61,602 nucleotides of DNA, taken from the NCBI GenBank assembly GCA_023398575.1, contig JAEWSC010000004.1, forward strand, positions 1 through 61,602, in the 5' to 3' direction. The notes beneath the pieces are model-generated. The model was not told where the DNA came from, made no database searches, and was given only the letters and a program-made list of their open reading frames with translations. This stretch comes from Bacillota bacterium (GTDB lineage: Bacteria; Bacillota; Clostridia; Christensenellales; Aristaeellaceae). Positions 18,784-26,826 of this stretch are shown piece by piece; position 1 is the stretch's first letter; each line of letters starts with the position of its first letter. A program made the translations under genes and the position numbers.

Positions 18784-21180
18784 ATGATAGATCTGATCGA
18801 GCGCAAGGGTATGCTCTGCTACGAGCAGGATGGCATCCGCACGCAGGTCTACGCGGTGAGTGACGGAATTCTGCGCGTAACCCACACACGTCGTGAGATG
18901 TTCCTGAACAGAAAAAGCGCAATTGTGATTCATGAGGGCATGCTGCCGGGACAGGTGACCGAGACGGAGCAGGAGGGCATTCTGACCGTAGGCGGAATCA
19001 GGGTGTGCGTCTCTCGATCCACAGGGCAGATCGCCCTTTATGATTCGCAAGGCCGACCGCTGCTTAAGGAGGCGGATGCGCGTCCCCATCAGTTGGTAGA
19101 GAAGCCTGTATATCGCAACTACTTTGACAACGCTGTTGTTCGCGAGGGGCAGAGCGTGGATGGAGCGCGCGCTTCTGCCGAGCCGACGGAGAGACGGTTG
19201 GACAGAACTGCCTATGAGTGTCGACAGAGCTTCGTTTTTGATGAGAAAGAGGGCTTGTATGGCTTAGGTTCTCACGAGGAAGGGTTCGGCAACCTGCGTG
19301 GACGGATGCGTATGCTGTATCAGCATAACATGAAGGCCGTCGTACCGGTGCTGGTGTCCACGCGTGGCTGGGGCATCGTGTTTGATATGGGATGCCTGAT
19401 GACATTCCATGACGATGAAGACGGCTCCTATCTCTGGGCGGATTGCGCGGATGAGCTGGATTGGTATTTCCTCTACGGTGATGGCAGCTATGCCTCCCTG
19501 ATGCAGTTATACCGTGCGCTTACAGGAGAGGCGCCTATGCTGCCCAAGTATGCCATGGGCTATATCCAGTCCAAAGAACGGTATGTATCTGCACAAGAGA
19601 TGCTGGAGGTGGCCGATGAATACCGCCGCCTAAGCATCCCGCTGGATATGCTGGTACTGGACTGGCAGAGCTGGCCAAAGGGGCAGTGGGGGTGGAAGAC
19701 GTTTGATCCGGAACGTTTCCCAGATCCCCAGGGCTTCACGGATTTGCTGCACGAAAAAAACGTGAGGCTTATGCTCTCCATTTGGCCTTCCATGCAGGGT
19801 GAGTGCAACGCCGACCGCGCCCAGATGCTGGAAAAAGGCTATATGCTGGGCAATCATCTGATCTACGATGCCTTCAACCCCGATGCCCGGGCCTTGTACT
19901 GGGAGCAGGCGCGGAAAAATTTATTCAGCAAGGGCGTGGATGCGTGGTGGTGTGACTGCAGCGAACCCTTTGAGAGCGACTGGCATGGTGAAATCAAGCC
20001 TGAACCTGCCCAGCGGATGTGGCTGAATACGGAAGAAGCCAAGAAGTATCTTGATCCTGCAAACATCAATCTGTACAGCCTGTATCATTCTCAGGGCATT
20101 TATGAGGGACAGCGTTCGGTGCGCAATGACAAGCGCGTTCTGAATCTCACCCGCTCCTCTTACGCCGGACAGCATCGAAGTGCCACAGTCACCTGGAGCG
20201 GTGATGTCAGCGCTTCCTGGGAGACGCTTCGACGTCAAATCCCTGAAGGGCTCAACTTCTGCGTGACCGGTGAGCCGTACTGGTCCACGGACATCGGCGG
20301 TTTTTTCCCGATGGGCGGTTCTGGTCCTTGGTTCTTGGCTGGTGAATTCAACATGGGCGTGAAGGACCTGGGTTACCGGGAGCTATTCGTACGCTGGATG
20401 CAGTATTCAGTGTTCCTGCCAATGATGCGGACCCACGGCACAGGTACGCCCAGGGAAATCTGGCAGTTTGGCGAGAAGGGTGAACCATTCTACGATGCCA
20501 TTGAGCAGGCCATCCGCCTGCGTTACCGCCTGATACCATATTTGTATAGCCTGATGGCGCAAACGAACCGGGAAGGCTTGTCCATGCTGCGCATTCCTGC
20601 GCTTGTATTCCCTGAGGATACTGCTCTGCGAGGTATTGATGATCAGATGATGCTGGGCGACGCCATACTGGTCAAGCCGGTTACGCGGCCTATGTATTAT
20701 CTTTCAGGGTCGCAAGTAATCACAGAGCGGGATGAGCATATTGACGTGGCTCTGCCTGACGGCTGCCGCTGGTACGCGTTGGATTCGGGCGAGCGTTATG
20801 ATGGAGGGCAGACGATTTCTGTCGCCGCACCGCTTGATCGGATTCCGGCTTTTGTCCGGGAAGGAACGATCCTGCCCATAAGCGCACCAGTGCAGTGTAC
20901 GGCTGAACTGCGCAGCACGCCGCTGGAGCTGATTGTATATCCCGGCGCAGACGGCAGATGCCGTTTGTATGATGATGCGGGGGATGGATACGGATACGAA
21001 AAAGGCGAATCTGTTACTGTGCAGTTAAGCTGGGACGATACTTTGGGTGAATTAATACTCGAGCAGCGTCAAGGGCATTGCACGGAGTTGCCTGATGTCA
21101 AAGAACTGTGCATCCACCGTGTGGATGGCCCTGCACAGACGATTTTTTATGATGGCAGTCATGTGACAGTTAGGCTGTAA
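18784..21180 (+). CDS. GH31 glycosidase (alpha-xylosidase or alpha-glucosidase type)
   Basis: A 798-residue GH31 enzyme: an N-terminal beta-sandwich, a TIM barrel from about residue 255, and C-terminal beta domains ending in a DUF5110-like segment (ELIVYPGADG...LYDDAGDGYGYE). The nucleophile is Asp391 in WWCDCSEP and the likely acid/base is Asp474 in WSGDVSASW. GH31 members release alpha-linked xylose, glucose or other sugars with retention; the operon context favours alpha-xylosidase but sequence alone does not prove it. There is no signal peptide, so it is cytoplasmic. GGAGG precedes ATG 18784. It lies between the binding-protein gene and a thiol-redox membrane protein gene. Confidence 0.92.
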   Translation: MIDLIERKGMLCYEQDGIRTQVYAVSDGILRVTHTRREMFLNRKSAIVIHEGMLPGQVTETEQEGILTVGGIRVCVSRSTGQIALYDSQGRPLLKEADARPHQLVEKPVYRNYFDNAVVREGQSVDGARASAEPTERRLDRTAYECRQSFVFDEKEGLYGLGSHEEGFGNLRGRMRMLYQHNMKAVVPVLVSTRGWGIVFDMGCLMTFHDDEDGSYLWADCADELDWYFLYGDGSYASLMQLYRALTGEAPMLPKYAMGYIQSKERYVSAQEMLEVADEYRRLSIPLDMLVLDWQSWPKGQWGWKTFDPERFPDPQGFTDLLHEKNVRLMLSIWPSMQGECNADRAQMLEKGYMLGNHLIYDAFNPDARALYWEQARKNLFSKGVDAWWCDCSEPFESDWHGEIKPEPAQRMWLNTEEAKKYLDPANINLYSLYHSQGIYEGQRSVRNDKRVLNLTRSSYAGQHRSATVTWSGDVSASWETLRRQIPEGLNFCVTGEPYWSTDIGGFFPMGGSGPWFLAGEFNMGVKDLGYRELFVRWMQYSVFLPMMRTHGTGTPREIWQFGEKGEPFYDAIEQAIRLRYRLIPYLYSLMAQTNREGLSMLRIPALVFPEDTALRGIDDQMMLGDAILVKPVTRPMYYLSGSQVITERDEHIDVALPDGCRWYALDSGERYDGGQTISVAAPLDRIPAFVREGTILPISAPVQCTAELRSTPLELIVYPGADGRCRLYDDAGDGYGYEKGESVTVQLSWDDTLGELILEQRQGHCTELPDVKELCIHRVDGPAQTIFYDGSHVTVRL

Positions 21181-21217
21181 CGATTCCCGATTGATTAAGA
21201 CAAGGAGGCATGTGACA

Positions 21218-22615
21218 ATGATGCGGAGGCTATGTCTGTTTATAGCATTCCTTTTCATTTTGGTACCGCCCCTGTCGCTGGCTGAGCGGGAGGCCGTGCA
21301 GTATTTCTATCACAACGCCTGTGAGAGCTGTGATCCTCAAGAGGAGTTCGCGGAAGAGTTCCATCGCCTGACGGGGGAAAGACTGTCCGATTATGATGTC
21401 AGTTATTACAACGTCTTTCAGGGCACGGGATTAGCTGCCTACGAACAGGCAGTACGAGACTTGAATGAAGAGGAGCGAAAGCTACCACTGCTGATCATGG
21501 GGCAAACAATCTATTCAGGTGATACCGCGATTTCATTGGGTCTTAAGGCGCGCTTCGGATCTATTAAGCAAGACAATCGCAGCGTAATCTATTTTCTGAC
21601 AGCGACGGCCTGTGAAAGCTGCATGTCAGTTCGTACATTGATCGAGACCCTGCCCGCGGTGGTACCAGTTTGGACCGATGATAATTTGATTTCCTCAGCC
21701 GTAGAGGTTAGGGAAGTCAGTATCAACGCTGATCCCGAAAAAGCCAGAGCATTGTTCGAGCGTTACCAGGTGCCGGATGACAAGCGGTATGCGCCGTCAG
21801 TCTTTATGGGTGAAACGTACTTCACAGGGAAGGATCAATTGGAACGTGAGCTTCTTTCAGCCATAAAGGCCGGCGCTGCACTGGGAACACCTGTGCTTGA
21901 GACTGCTGCGCTGGATGACACCAGTGCAACCCTGCTGGGAGCCATTGCCGCAGGTCTGGCAGCGGGGTTCAATCCCTGTGCGCTGTCCATGCTGCTTTTG
22001 TTTCTTGGCATGCTGCTGTCCCTGCGCAAAAATCCGCTTTTCCCAGGTCTTTTTTATCTGGGCGGCAAGTTCACCGTATATCTGGGGATTGGGCTGATCT
22101 TTACACAGCTGTGGATACGATATGCTCCTTCATGGCTTCCGCTCGCGGCACGCATCGTGATGACAATTGCGGGCGGCATCCTGATCGTGATGAACCTGTT
22201 GGACGCGGTGAATGCACGTGCCCAGAAGTATGGCCGCATACGCAACCAGCTGCCATCGGCGCTGCGAAAAAGGCTCAGAAGCTTCATCCAGGGCTTTACC
22301 GGAAAAGGCGGTTTGTGGATGGGCATTGCAGCCGTTTTGATTGGTGCGGTGGTCGCGGGGGGTGAATTCCTATGCGCCGGGCAGATGTATATCGCTGTGT
22401 TGATTGCCAATACAGACAGTCAGAGTACTATGCTGCCGCTGACGGCGTATTGTCTGGCTTTTCTGGTTCCGGGCATGGTCCTGCTTTTAGTTGCGTCCCT
22501 GACCAGAAGAACCATGGCGTCCTCTGACTGGATATTGAACCGCATGCCGATGATCAAGATATTCACGGCGGTTATGATGATAGCTGTCATCCTTTATACA
22601 TGGATCATGAAATGA
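21218..22615 (+). CDS. Tandem thioredoxin-like domains fused to a CcdA/DsbD-type membrane domain
   Basis: About 465 residues. A signal/anchor peptide is followed by two thioredoxin-like regions, each with a CESC redox pair (near residues 31-34 and 130-133). A membrane domain of about six segments follows. It has the paired cysteines expected in CcdA/DsbD electron conduits: one in GFNPCALSM and one in GEFLCAGQM. Such proteins pass reducing electrons from cytoplasmic thioredoxin across the membrane to extracytoplasmic thiols. ATG 21218 lies nine bases after AAGGAGG. The gene is 37 bases after GH31 and ends 1 to 10 bases before the next start, so it belongs to the glycan operon, an unusual place for it. 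Its partner or substrate is unknown. Confidence 0.82.
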   Translation: MMRRLCLFIAFLFILVPPLSLAEREAVQYFYHNACESCDPQEEFAEEFHRLTGERLSDYDVSYYNVFQGTGLAAYEQAVRDLNEEERKLPLLIMGQTIYSGDTAISLGLKARFGSIKQDNRSVIYFLTATACESCMSVRTLIETLPAVVPVWTDDNLISSAVEVREVSINADPEKARALFERYQVPDDKRYAPSVFMGETYFTGKDQLERELLSAIKAGAALGTPVLETAALDDTSATLLGAIAAGLAAGFNPCALSMLLLFLGMLLSLRKNPLFPGLFYLGGKFTVYLGIGLIFTQLWIRYAPSWLPLAARIVMTIAGGILIVMNLLDAVNARAQKYGRIRNQLPSALRKRLRSFIQGFTGKGGLWMGIAAVLIGAVVAGGEFLCAGQMYIAVLIANTDSQSTMLPLTAYCLAFLVPGMVLLLVASLTRRTMASSDWILNRMPMIKIFTAVMMIAVILYTWIMK

Positions 22616-22625
22616 GGTGAATCAC

Positions 22626-22955
22626 TTGTTCGGACGGCATGCAGAAAAGCCAGGCAAGCCAAAGGTTTCCCCACCCGTTCTTAGCCTGTATGATTCACAG
22701 ATGCGTTCCTTGTATCATGACCGCCTGGATGCGTTTCCCTTTCCTGAAGCGGTGATTCTGGCAGCCAGCAAGGAATTTTTCAATGATCCCTCGCCCTGCG
22801 AGATACATCGCCGGGCTGTTCAACTCCGCCTTTGCGCCGAGATATCGGAGGCTGTGTCGCTAGGCCGGACAATCCCTATGGAGGAGCTTCCGCCGCTGAT
22901 TCTGCTGTATTGCCAGGATATTCATCCGGCTTTTATACGTCTGGATGTAGAATGA
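22626..22955 (+). CDS. Small protein of unknown function in the glycan operon
   Basis: About 109 residues, soluble, mixed charge, with no signal peptide, membrane segment or motif that I recognise. It contains two Cys separated by about 12 residues and ends acidic. The upstream stop is a few bases away. TTG 22626 lies five bases after GAGGTG, while GTG 22617 (112 residues) overlaps that site, so I prefer TTG. It sits between the thioredoxin/DsbD-like gene and GH2, and translational coupling to the redox gene suggests a linked function. Composition looks like that of real genes around it. Confidence 0.65.
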   Translation: MFGRHAEKPGKPKVSPPVLSLYDSQMRSLYHDRLDAFPFPEAVILAASKEFFNDPSPCEIHRRAVQLRLCAEISEAVSLGRTIPMEELPPLILLYCQDIHPAFIRLDVE

Positions 22956-22978
22956 TGATTGACAAGGAGCAAAGCACG

Positions 22979-25336
22979 ATGAAAATAGATTTTAACCGCA
23001 GCTGGTTATCATATACAACACCTGAGCCCGAGGAATGGCATCTGCCCCGGAAAACCAGGATGGTAGACCTGCCTCATGATGATAATATCCGTTTTGATAC
23101 AGATAGCGGCAACTTGTCGGGTCCAGCGGGCGCCTACTATCCGGGGTGCTCGGTAGAGTATGAAAAGACGTTGGTTGTTCCGCCGCAGTGGATGGACAAG
23201 CGAGTATCCCTGATTTTTGACGGCGTGTGTCATCATGCGGTGGTGCGGGCTAACCGCCAGTTCGTTACCCGGAATGATTATGGGTATACCGCTTTCCAGT
23301 GTGATCTGACACCGTTTTTGCATGAAGGGGAAAACCTCCTTCGTGTATCCGCTATCAACAAGGATGTACCGAATTCACGCTGGTACACCGGCACGGGCAT
23401 TTACCGGAGCGTAGAAATCTGGGTGCAGGATGCGGTGATGATCCCCTGGCACGGCGTGGCATTAACAACCGAGCTGAAAGGCAGCGATGCCATTGCCCAT
23501 GCCAAGGTGAAAATTACGAACACCAGTGCCAAATCAGCGCAGCGCCAGATTCGTATCGAACTAATGGATGATGAGGGCAAGACTGCAGCGTCTTTTGAGA
23601 CGGCAGTGCAGGTGGAAGCCGGTGAGGAGAGGGAAATTGCAGCGGCGCTTGAAGTCAAGAACGCCAGACTGTGGTCTGATGAAACGCCCTATCTGTACCG
23701 TGCTGTTGTTACTCTGCTGGAAGAGGGGAAGATAACGGATGAATATGCTTTCCCATATGGCTTTAGGACAATTGCTTTCAGCGCGGAGAAGGGCTTCTTG
23801 CTCAATGGAAAGGAAACCAAGCTTCGCGGCGGCTGCATTCATCACGACAACGGCATTTTAGGTACCGCATCCTACGATAAAGCGGAGGAGCATCGCGTCA
23901 AGGCGCTGAAGGCAAGCGGCTTCAACGCCATACGAAGCGCGCACAATCCAGCCTCCGAGGCGCTTCTTCGCGCTTGTGACAAGTTTGGTATGCTTGTGAT
24001 GGATGAAGCCTTCGATATGTGGCGGGAACCCAAAATGCCCTATGACAACAGCATGCTGTTTGAGGATACATGGCGCAGGGACATAGCCGCTATGGTAGAG
24101 CGGGACAGAAACCATGCCTGCGTCATCATGTATTGCACCGGTAATGAAATCCCTGAGCGCGATGGCCACTCGGATGGTGCCAGGATATCCCGGGAGCTGG
24201 CGGAGTGTATCCGCGCGCTGGATCCGACCCGTCTCGTGACCAATGCACTGTGCAATGTAGCCCCAGAAGGCGGCGTGGATGGACTGGAGGCTAATTTGCT
24301 CAAGGAGCGCGGCACGGACTATTTTGCGTGGAAGACAGCGGAGTTTTCCGCACCCCTGGACGTAGTGGGATACAATTACATGCCCGATCGCTTTGAGCCC
24401 GACCACGAGCGTTTCCCCCAGCGGGTTTTTTGTGCAGCGGAAACAGTCACCTGTGATATCCTAAACGGCTGGGATAAGGTGGAGCGCCTGCCCTACTTAA
24501 TTGGTGATTTCGTCTGGACAGCTATGGACTACATTGGGGAAGTGGGCGTCGGCCGGTCGGTTGTGGAGGAGCCCGCATACGGGCTGGCACACTATCCCTA
24601 CCGCTTGTCTGGCTGCGGAAACCTGGATATAGCCTGCCGGAAGAAACCCAGCTCCTATTACCGGGATTGTGTCTGGGAAAGGGCAAAGCGGCCATTTATC
24701 GCTGTGGAATCTCCCGAAATCTATGATAAAAAGAAGAATTTGATGTGGTGGGGCTGGCCCATTGTTCATGAATACTGGAATTACCCTGGCCAAGAGGGGA
24801 AGCCGACGCGGGTCTTTGTCTACAGCAGAGCAGATGAGGTTGAACTGCTGCTCAACGGCAGGTCCATCGGACGGCAGCCCGCTGGCAAGCTATCGAAATA
24901 TACCGCTTCCTTTGAGATTCCTTACGAATCAGGCGAACTCACCGCGGTAGAATTGCGGGACGGCAAGGAAACAAATCGCCATGCCATCAGGACGCCTGAT
25001 TCTGTCCGCGTACTGTCCTTGAAGCCGGACAAGCAGACAATGAACAGCCAAGAGGACGACCTCCTCTTTGTGGATGTTGAGCTGACGGACAGCATGGGTA
25101 ATCCTGTTATCGACGAAGAGCGCACAGTGTATGCGGCCGTTCAGGGAAGCGCCTATTTCCTCGCGGCAGGAAACACCGCCATTAAAACCACCGCCAATTA
25201 TACCGATCCCTGTCAGAAGCTGCATTTGGGTCATGTTCAGATTGTTCTTAGGACGAATGGACAGCCTGGCGAGGCGGTGCTGACTTGTGTGAGTGAGGGA
25301 ATACCCACAGCAGCACTGCGCATCCGGGTGAACTAA
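22979..25336 (+). CDS. GH2 glycosidase (beta-galactosidase type)
   Basis: A 785-residue GH2 enzyme with an N-terminal sugar-binding jelly roll (1-170), an Ig-like domain, a TIM barrel from about 270, and C-terminal Ig-like and DUF4982-type domains. The acid/base is Glu390 in CTGNEIPE. The nucleophile is probably Glu488 in FCAAETV, where related enzymes have GSET. It likely cleaves terminal beta-galactosides, although beta-glucuronidase or other GH2 activities are possible. There is no signal peptide. ATG 22979 lies nine bases after AAGGAG; ATG 22952 has no site. In a fucosylated xyloglucan scheme it would act after fucose removal. Confidence 0.91.
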   Translation: MKIDFNRSWLSYTTPEPEEWHLPRKTRMVDLPHDDNIRFDTDSGNLSGPAGAYYPGCSVEYEKTLVVPPQWMDKRVSLIFDGVCHHAVVRANRQFVTRNDYGYTAFQCDLTPFLHEGENLLRVSAINKDVPNSRWYTGTGIYRSVEIWVQDAVMIPWHGVALTTELKGSDAIAHAKVKITNTSAKSAQRQIRIELMDDEGKTAASFETAVQVEAGEEREIAAALEVKNARLWSDETPYLYRAVVTLLEEGKITDEYAFPYGFRTIAFSAEKGFLLNGKETKLRGGCIHHDNGILGTASYDKAEEHRVKALKASGFNAIRSAHNPASEALLRACDKFGMLVMDEAFDMWREPKMPYDNSMLFEDTWRRDIAAMVERDRNHACVIMYCTGNEIPERDGHSDGARISRELAECIRALDPTRLVTNALCNVAPEGGVDGLEANLLKERGTDYFAWKTAEFSAPLDVVGYNYMPDRFEPDHERFPQRVFCAAETVTCDILNGWDKVERLPYLIGDFVWTAMDYIGEVGVGRSVVEEPAYGLAHYPYRLSGCGNLDIACRKKPSSYYRDCVWERAKRPFIAVESPEIYDKKKNLMWWGWPIVHEYWNYPGQEGKPTRVFVYSRADEVELLLNGRSIGRQPAGKLSKYTASFEIPYESGELTAVELRDGKETNRHAIRTPDSVRVLSLKPDKQTMNSQEDDLLFVDVELTDSMGNPVIDEERTVYAAVQGSAYFLAAGNTAIKTTANYTDPCQKLHLGHVQIVLRTNGQPGEAVLTCVSEGIPTAALRIRVN

Positions 25337-25386
25337 GGTCTGTTCCTGGGTTGGGGCGTCCAATCATTAGAAAAGGCGGCGAAACC

Positions 25387-26826
25387 ATGCAAGCATATAA
25401 TCCCTATCTTCCCAGTTGGGAATATACCCCGGACGGCGAACCCCATGTCTTTGATGGACGTGTCTATGTGTATGGCTCCCACGACCGTTTCCGCGGTCAC
25501 GTTTACTGCCTGAACGATTATGTTTGCTGGTCCGCGCCAGAGGATAATCTTGCTGATTGGCGCTATGAGGGCGTTATCTACCGCAAGACGGACGATCCCT
25601 TCAACCTGGATGGCCGTATGTGCCTTTATGCGCCGGATGTGACACAGGGCCCTGACGGACGCTATTATCTATACTATGTGCTGGACAAACGTAGCTGCGT
25701 TTCTGTGGCGGTGTGCGATACTCCGGCTGGAAAATATGACTTTTATGGCTATGTCCACTATGCGGATGGCACCCGGCTGGGAGAACGTGAGGGGGATGAG
25801 CCGCAGTTTGATCCAGGCGTGCTGACAGAAAACAGTCTGGTCTACCTGTACACAGGGTTCTGCGCCCCAGGTGACAGGAGCCGCCGCGGTCCCATGCTTA
25901 CCGTTCTGGACCGTGATATGCTGACGATTGTGAAGGCTCCTGTCACCATTATGCCCAGCCAGCCCTTCAGCGCCGGCAGCGGCTATGAAGGTTACGAATT
26001 TTTCGAGGCTTCCTCCATTCGCAAATTTGGCGATATGTATTACTTTGTCTATTCTTCTGTGGTGATGCACGAACTGTGTTATGCATCAAGCCGCTATCCC
26101 GACCATGGCTTTGTCTTTGGCGGCGTGATTGTGAGCAACAACGACTTGCATATTGACACCTACAAGCCAGCAGAGAAGCCCATGTATTACGGCGCGAACA
26201 ATCACGGCGGCCTTGTTCGGGTGAAGGATCAGTATTACATTTTCTATCACCGCCATACCGATGGAACAAACTTCAGCCGCCAGGGCATGGCAGAGCGCGT
26301 AAGCCTCCTGCAGGACGGCTCAATCCCTCAGGCAGAGATGACCTCCTGCGGCTTAAACGGCGGTCCTTTGGAGGGCAGGGGGACATATCCGGCCTATATC
26401 GCTTGTAACCTCTTTTGCGCCACGGAAAACATGTATTCCGGCGGCGCAGGGCAAAACGGCTTCTGGCTGGACAGCTGCTATCCCCGCATCACCCAGGATG
26501 GCCGCGACGGCGATGAAGAGCCTGGCTACATTATGAACATGACGGAGACAGCCACCTGCGGGTTCAAATATTTTGACTTAAAAGGTGTTACGAAGGTCAG
26601 CATCAGCGTCCGGGGCTATTGCAAAGGTGTTTTCCAGGTAAAGACATTCTGGAACGGCCCGGTCCTTGGAGAAATCCCCGTGGGCTTTACCAATGTATGG
26701 ACGGAATATACTCAGCCAATCCTCATTCCTGACGGCGTGCAGGCGCTCTATTTCACCTACATGGGACATGGGAGTGCCGCGCTCAAATCATTTACGTGGA
26801 ATAAGCGGGGAAGGAACAAACTGTGA
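25387..26826 (+). CDS. GH43 glycosidase (alpha-L-arabinofuranosidase / beta-xylosidase type)
   Basis: A 479-residue protein with a five-bladed propeller in the first ~320 residues and a C-terminal beta-sandwich resembling a carbohydrate-binding module. The GH43 triad is visible: base Asp16 (YTPDGEPH), modulator Asp84 (YAPDVTQG) and acid Glu207 (FFEASSI). GH43 enzymes invert arabinofuranosides or beta-xylosides. There is no signal peptide, so it acts in the cytoplasm. The start is ATG 25387 behind AAGGCGG; the earlier ATG at 25351 precedes that site. Its stop overlaps the start of the GH36 gene (GTGA), so the two are translationally coupled. Confidence 0.9.
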   Translation: MQAYNPYLPSWEYTPDGEPHVFDGRVYVYGSHDRFRGHVYCLNDYVCWSAPEDNLADWRYEGVIYRKTDDPFNLDGRMCLYAPDVTQGPDGRYYLYYVLDKRSCVSVAVCDTPAGKYDFYGYVHYADGTRLGEREGDEPQFDPGVLTENSLVYLYTGFCAPGDRSRRGPMLTVLDRDMLTIVKAPVTIMPSQPFSAGSGYEGYEFFEASSIRKFGDMYYFVYSSVVMHELCYASSRYPDHGFVFGGVIVSNNDLHIDTYKPAEKPMYYGANNHGGLVRVKDQYYIFYHRHTDGTNFSRQGMAERVSLLQDGSIPQAEMTSCGLNGGPLEGRGTYPAYIACNLFCATENMYSGGAGQNGFWLDSCYPRITQDGRDGDEEPGYIMNMTETATCGFKYFDLKGVTKVSISVRGYCKGVFQVKTFWNGPVLGEIPVGFTNVWTEYTQPILIPDGVQALYFTYMGHGSAALKSFTWNKRGRNKL

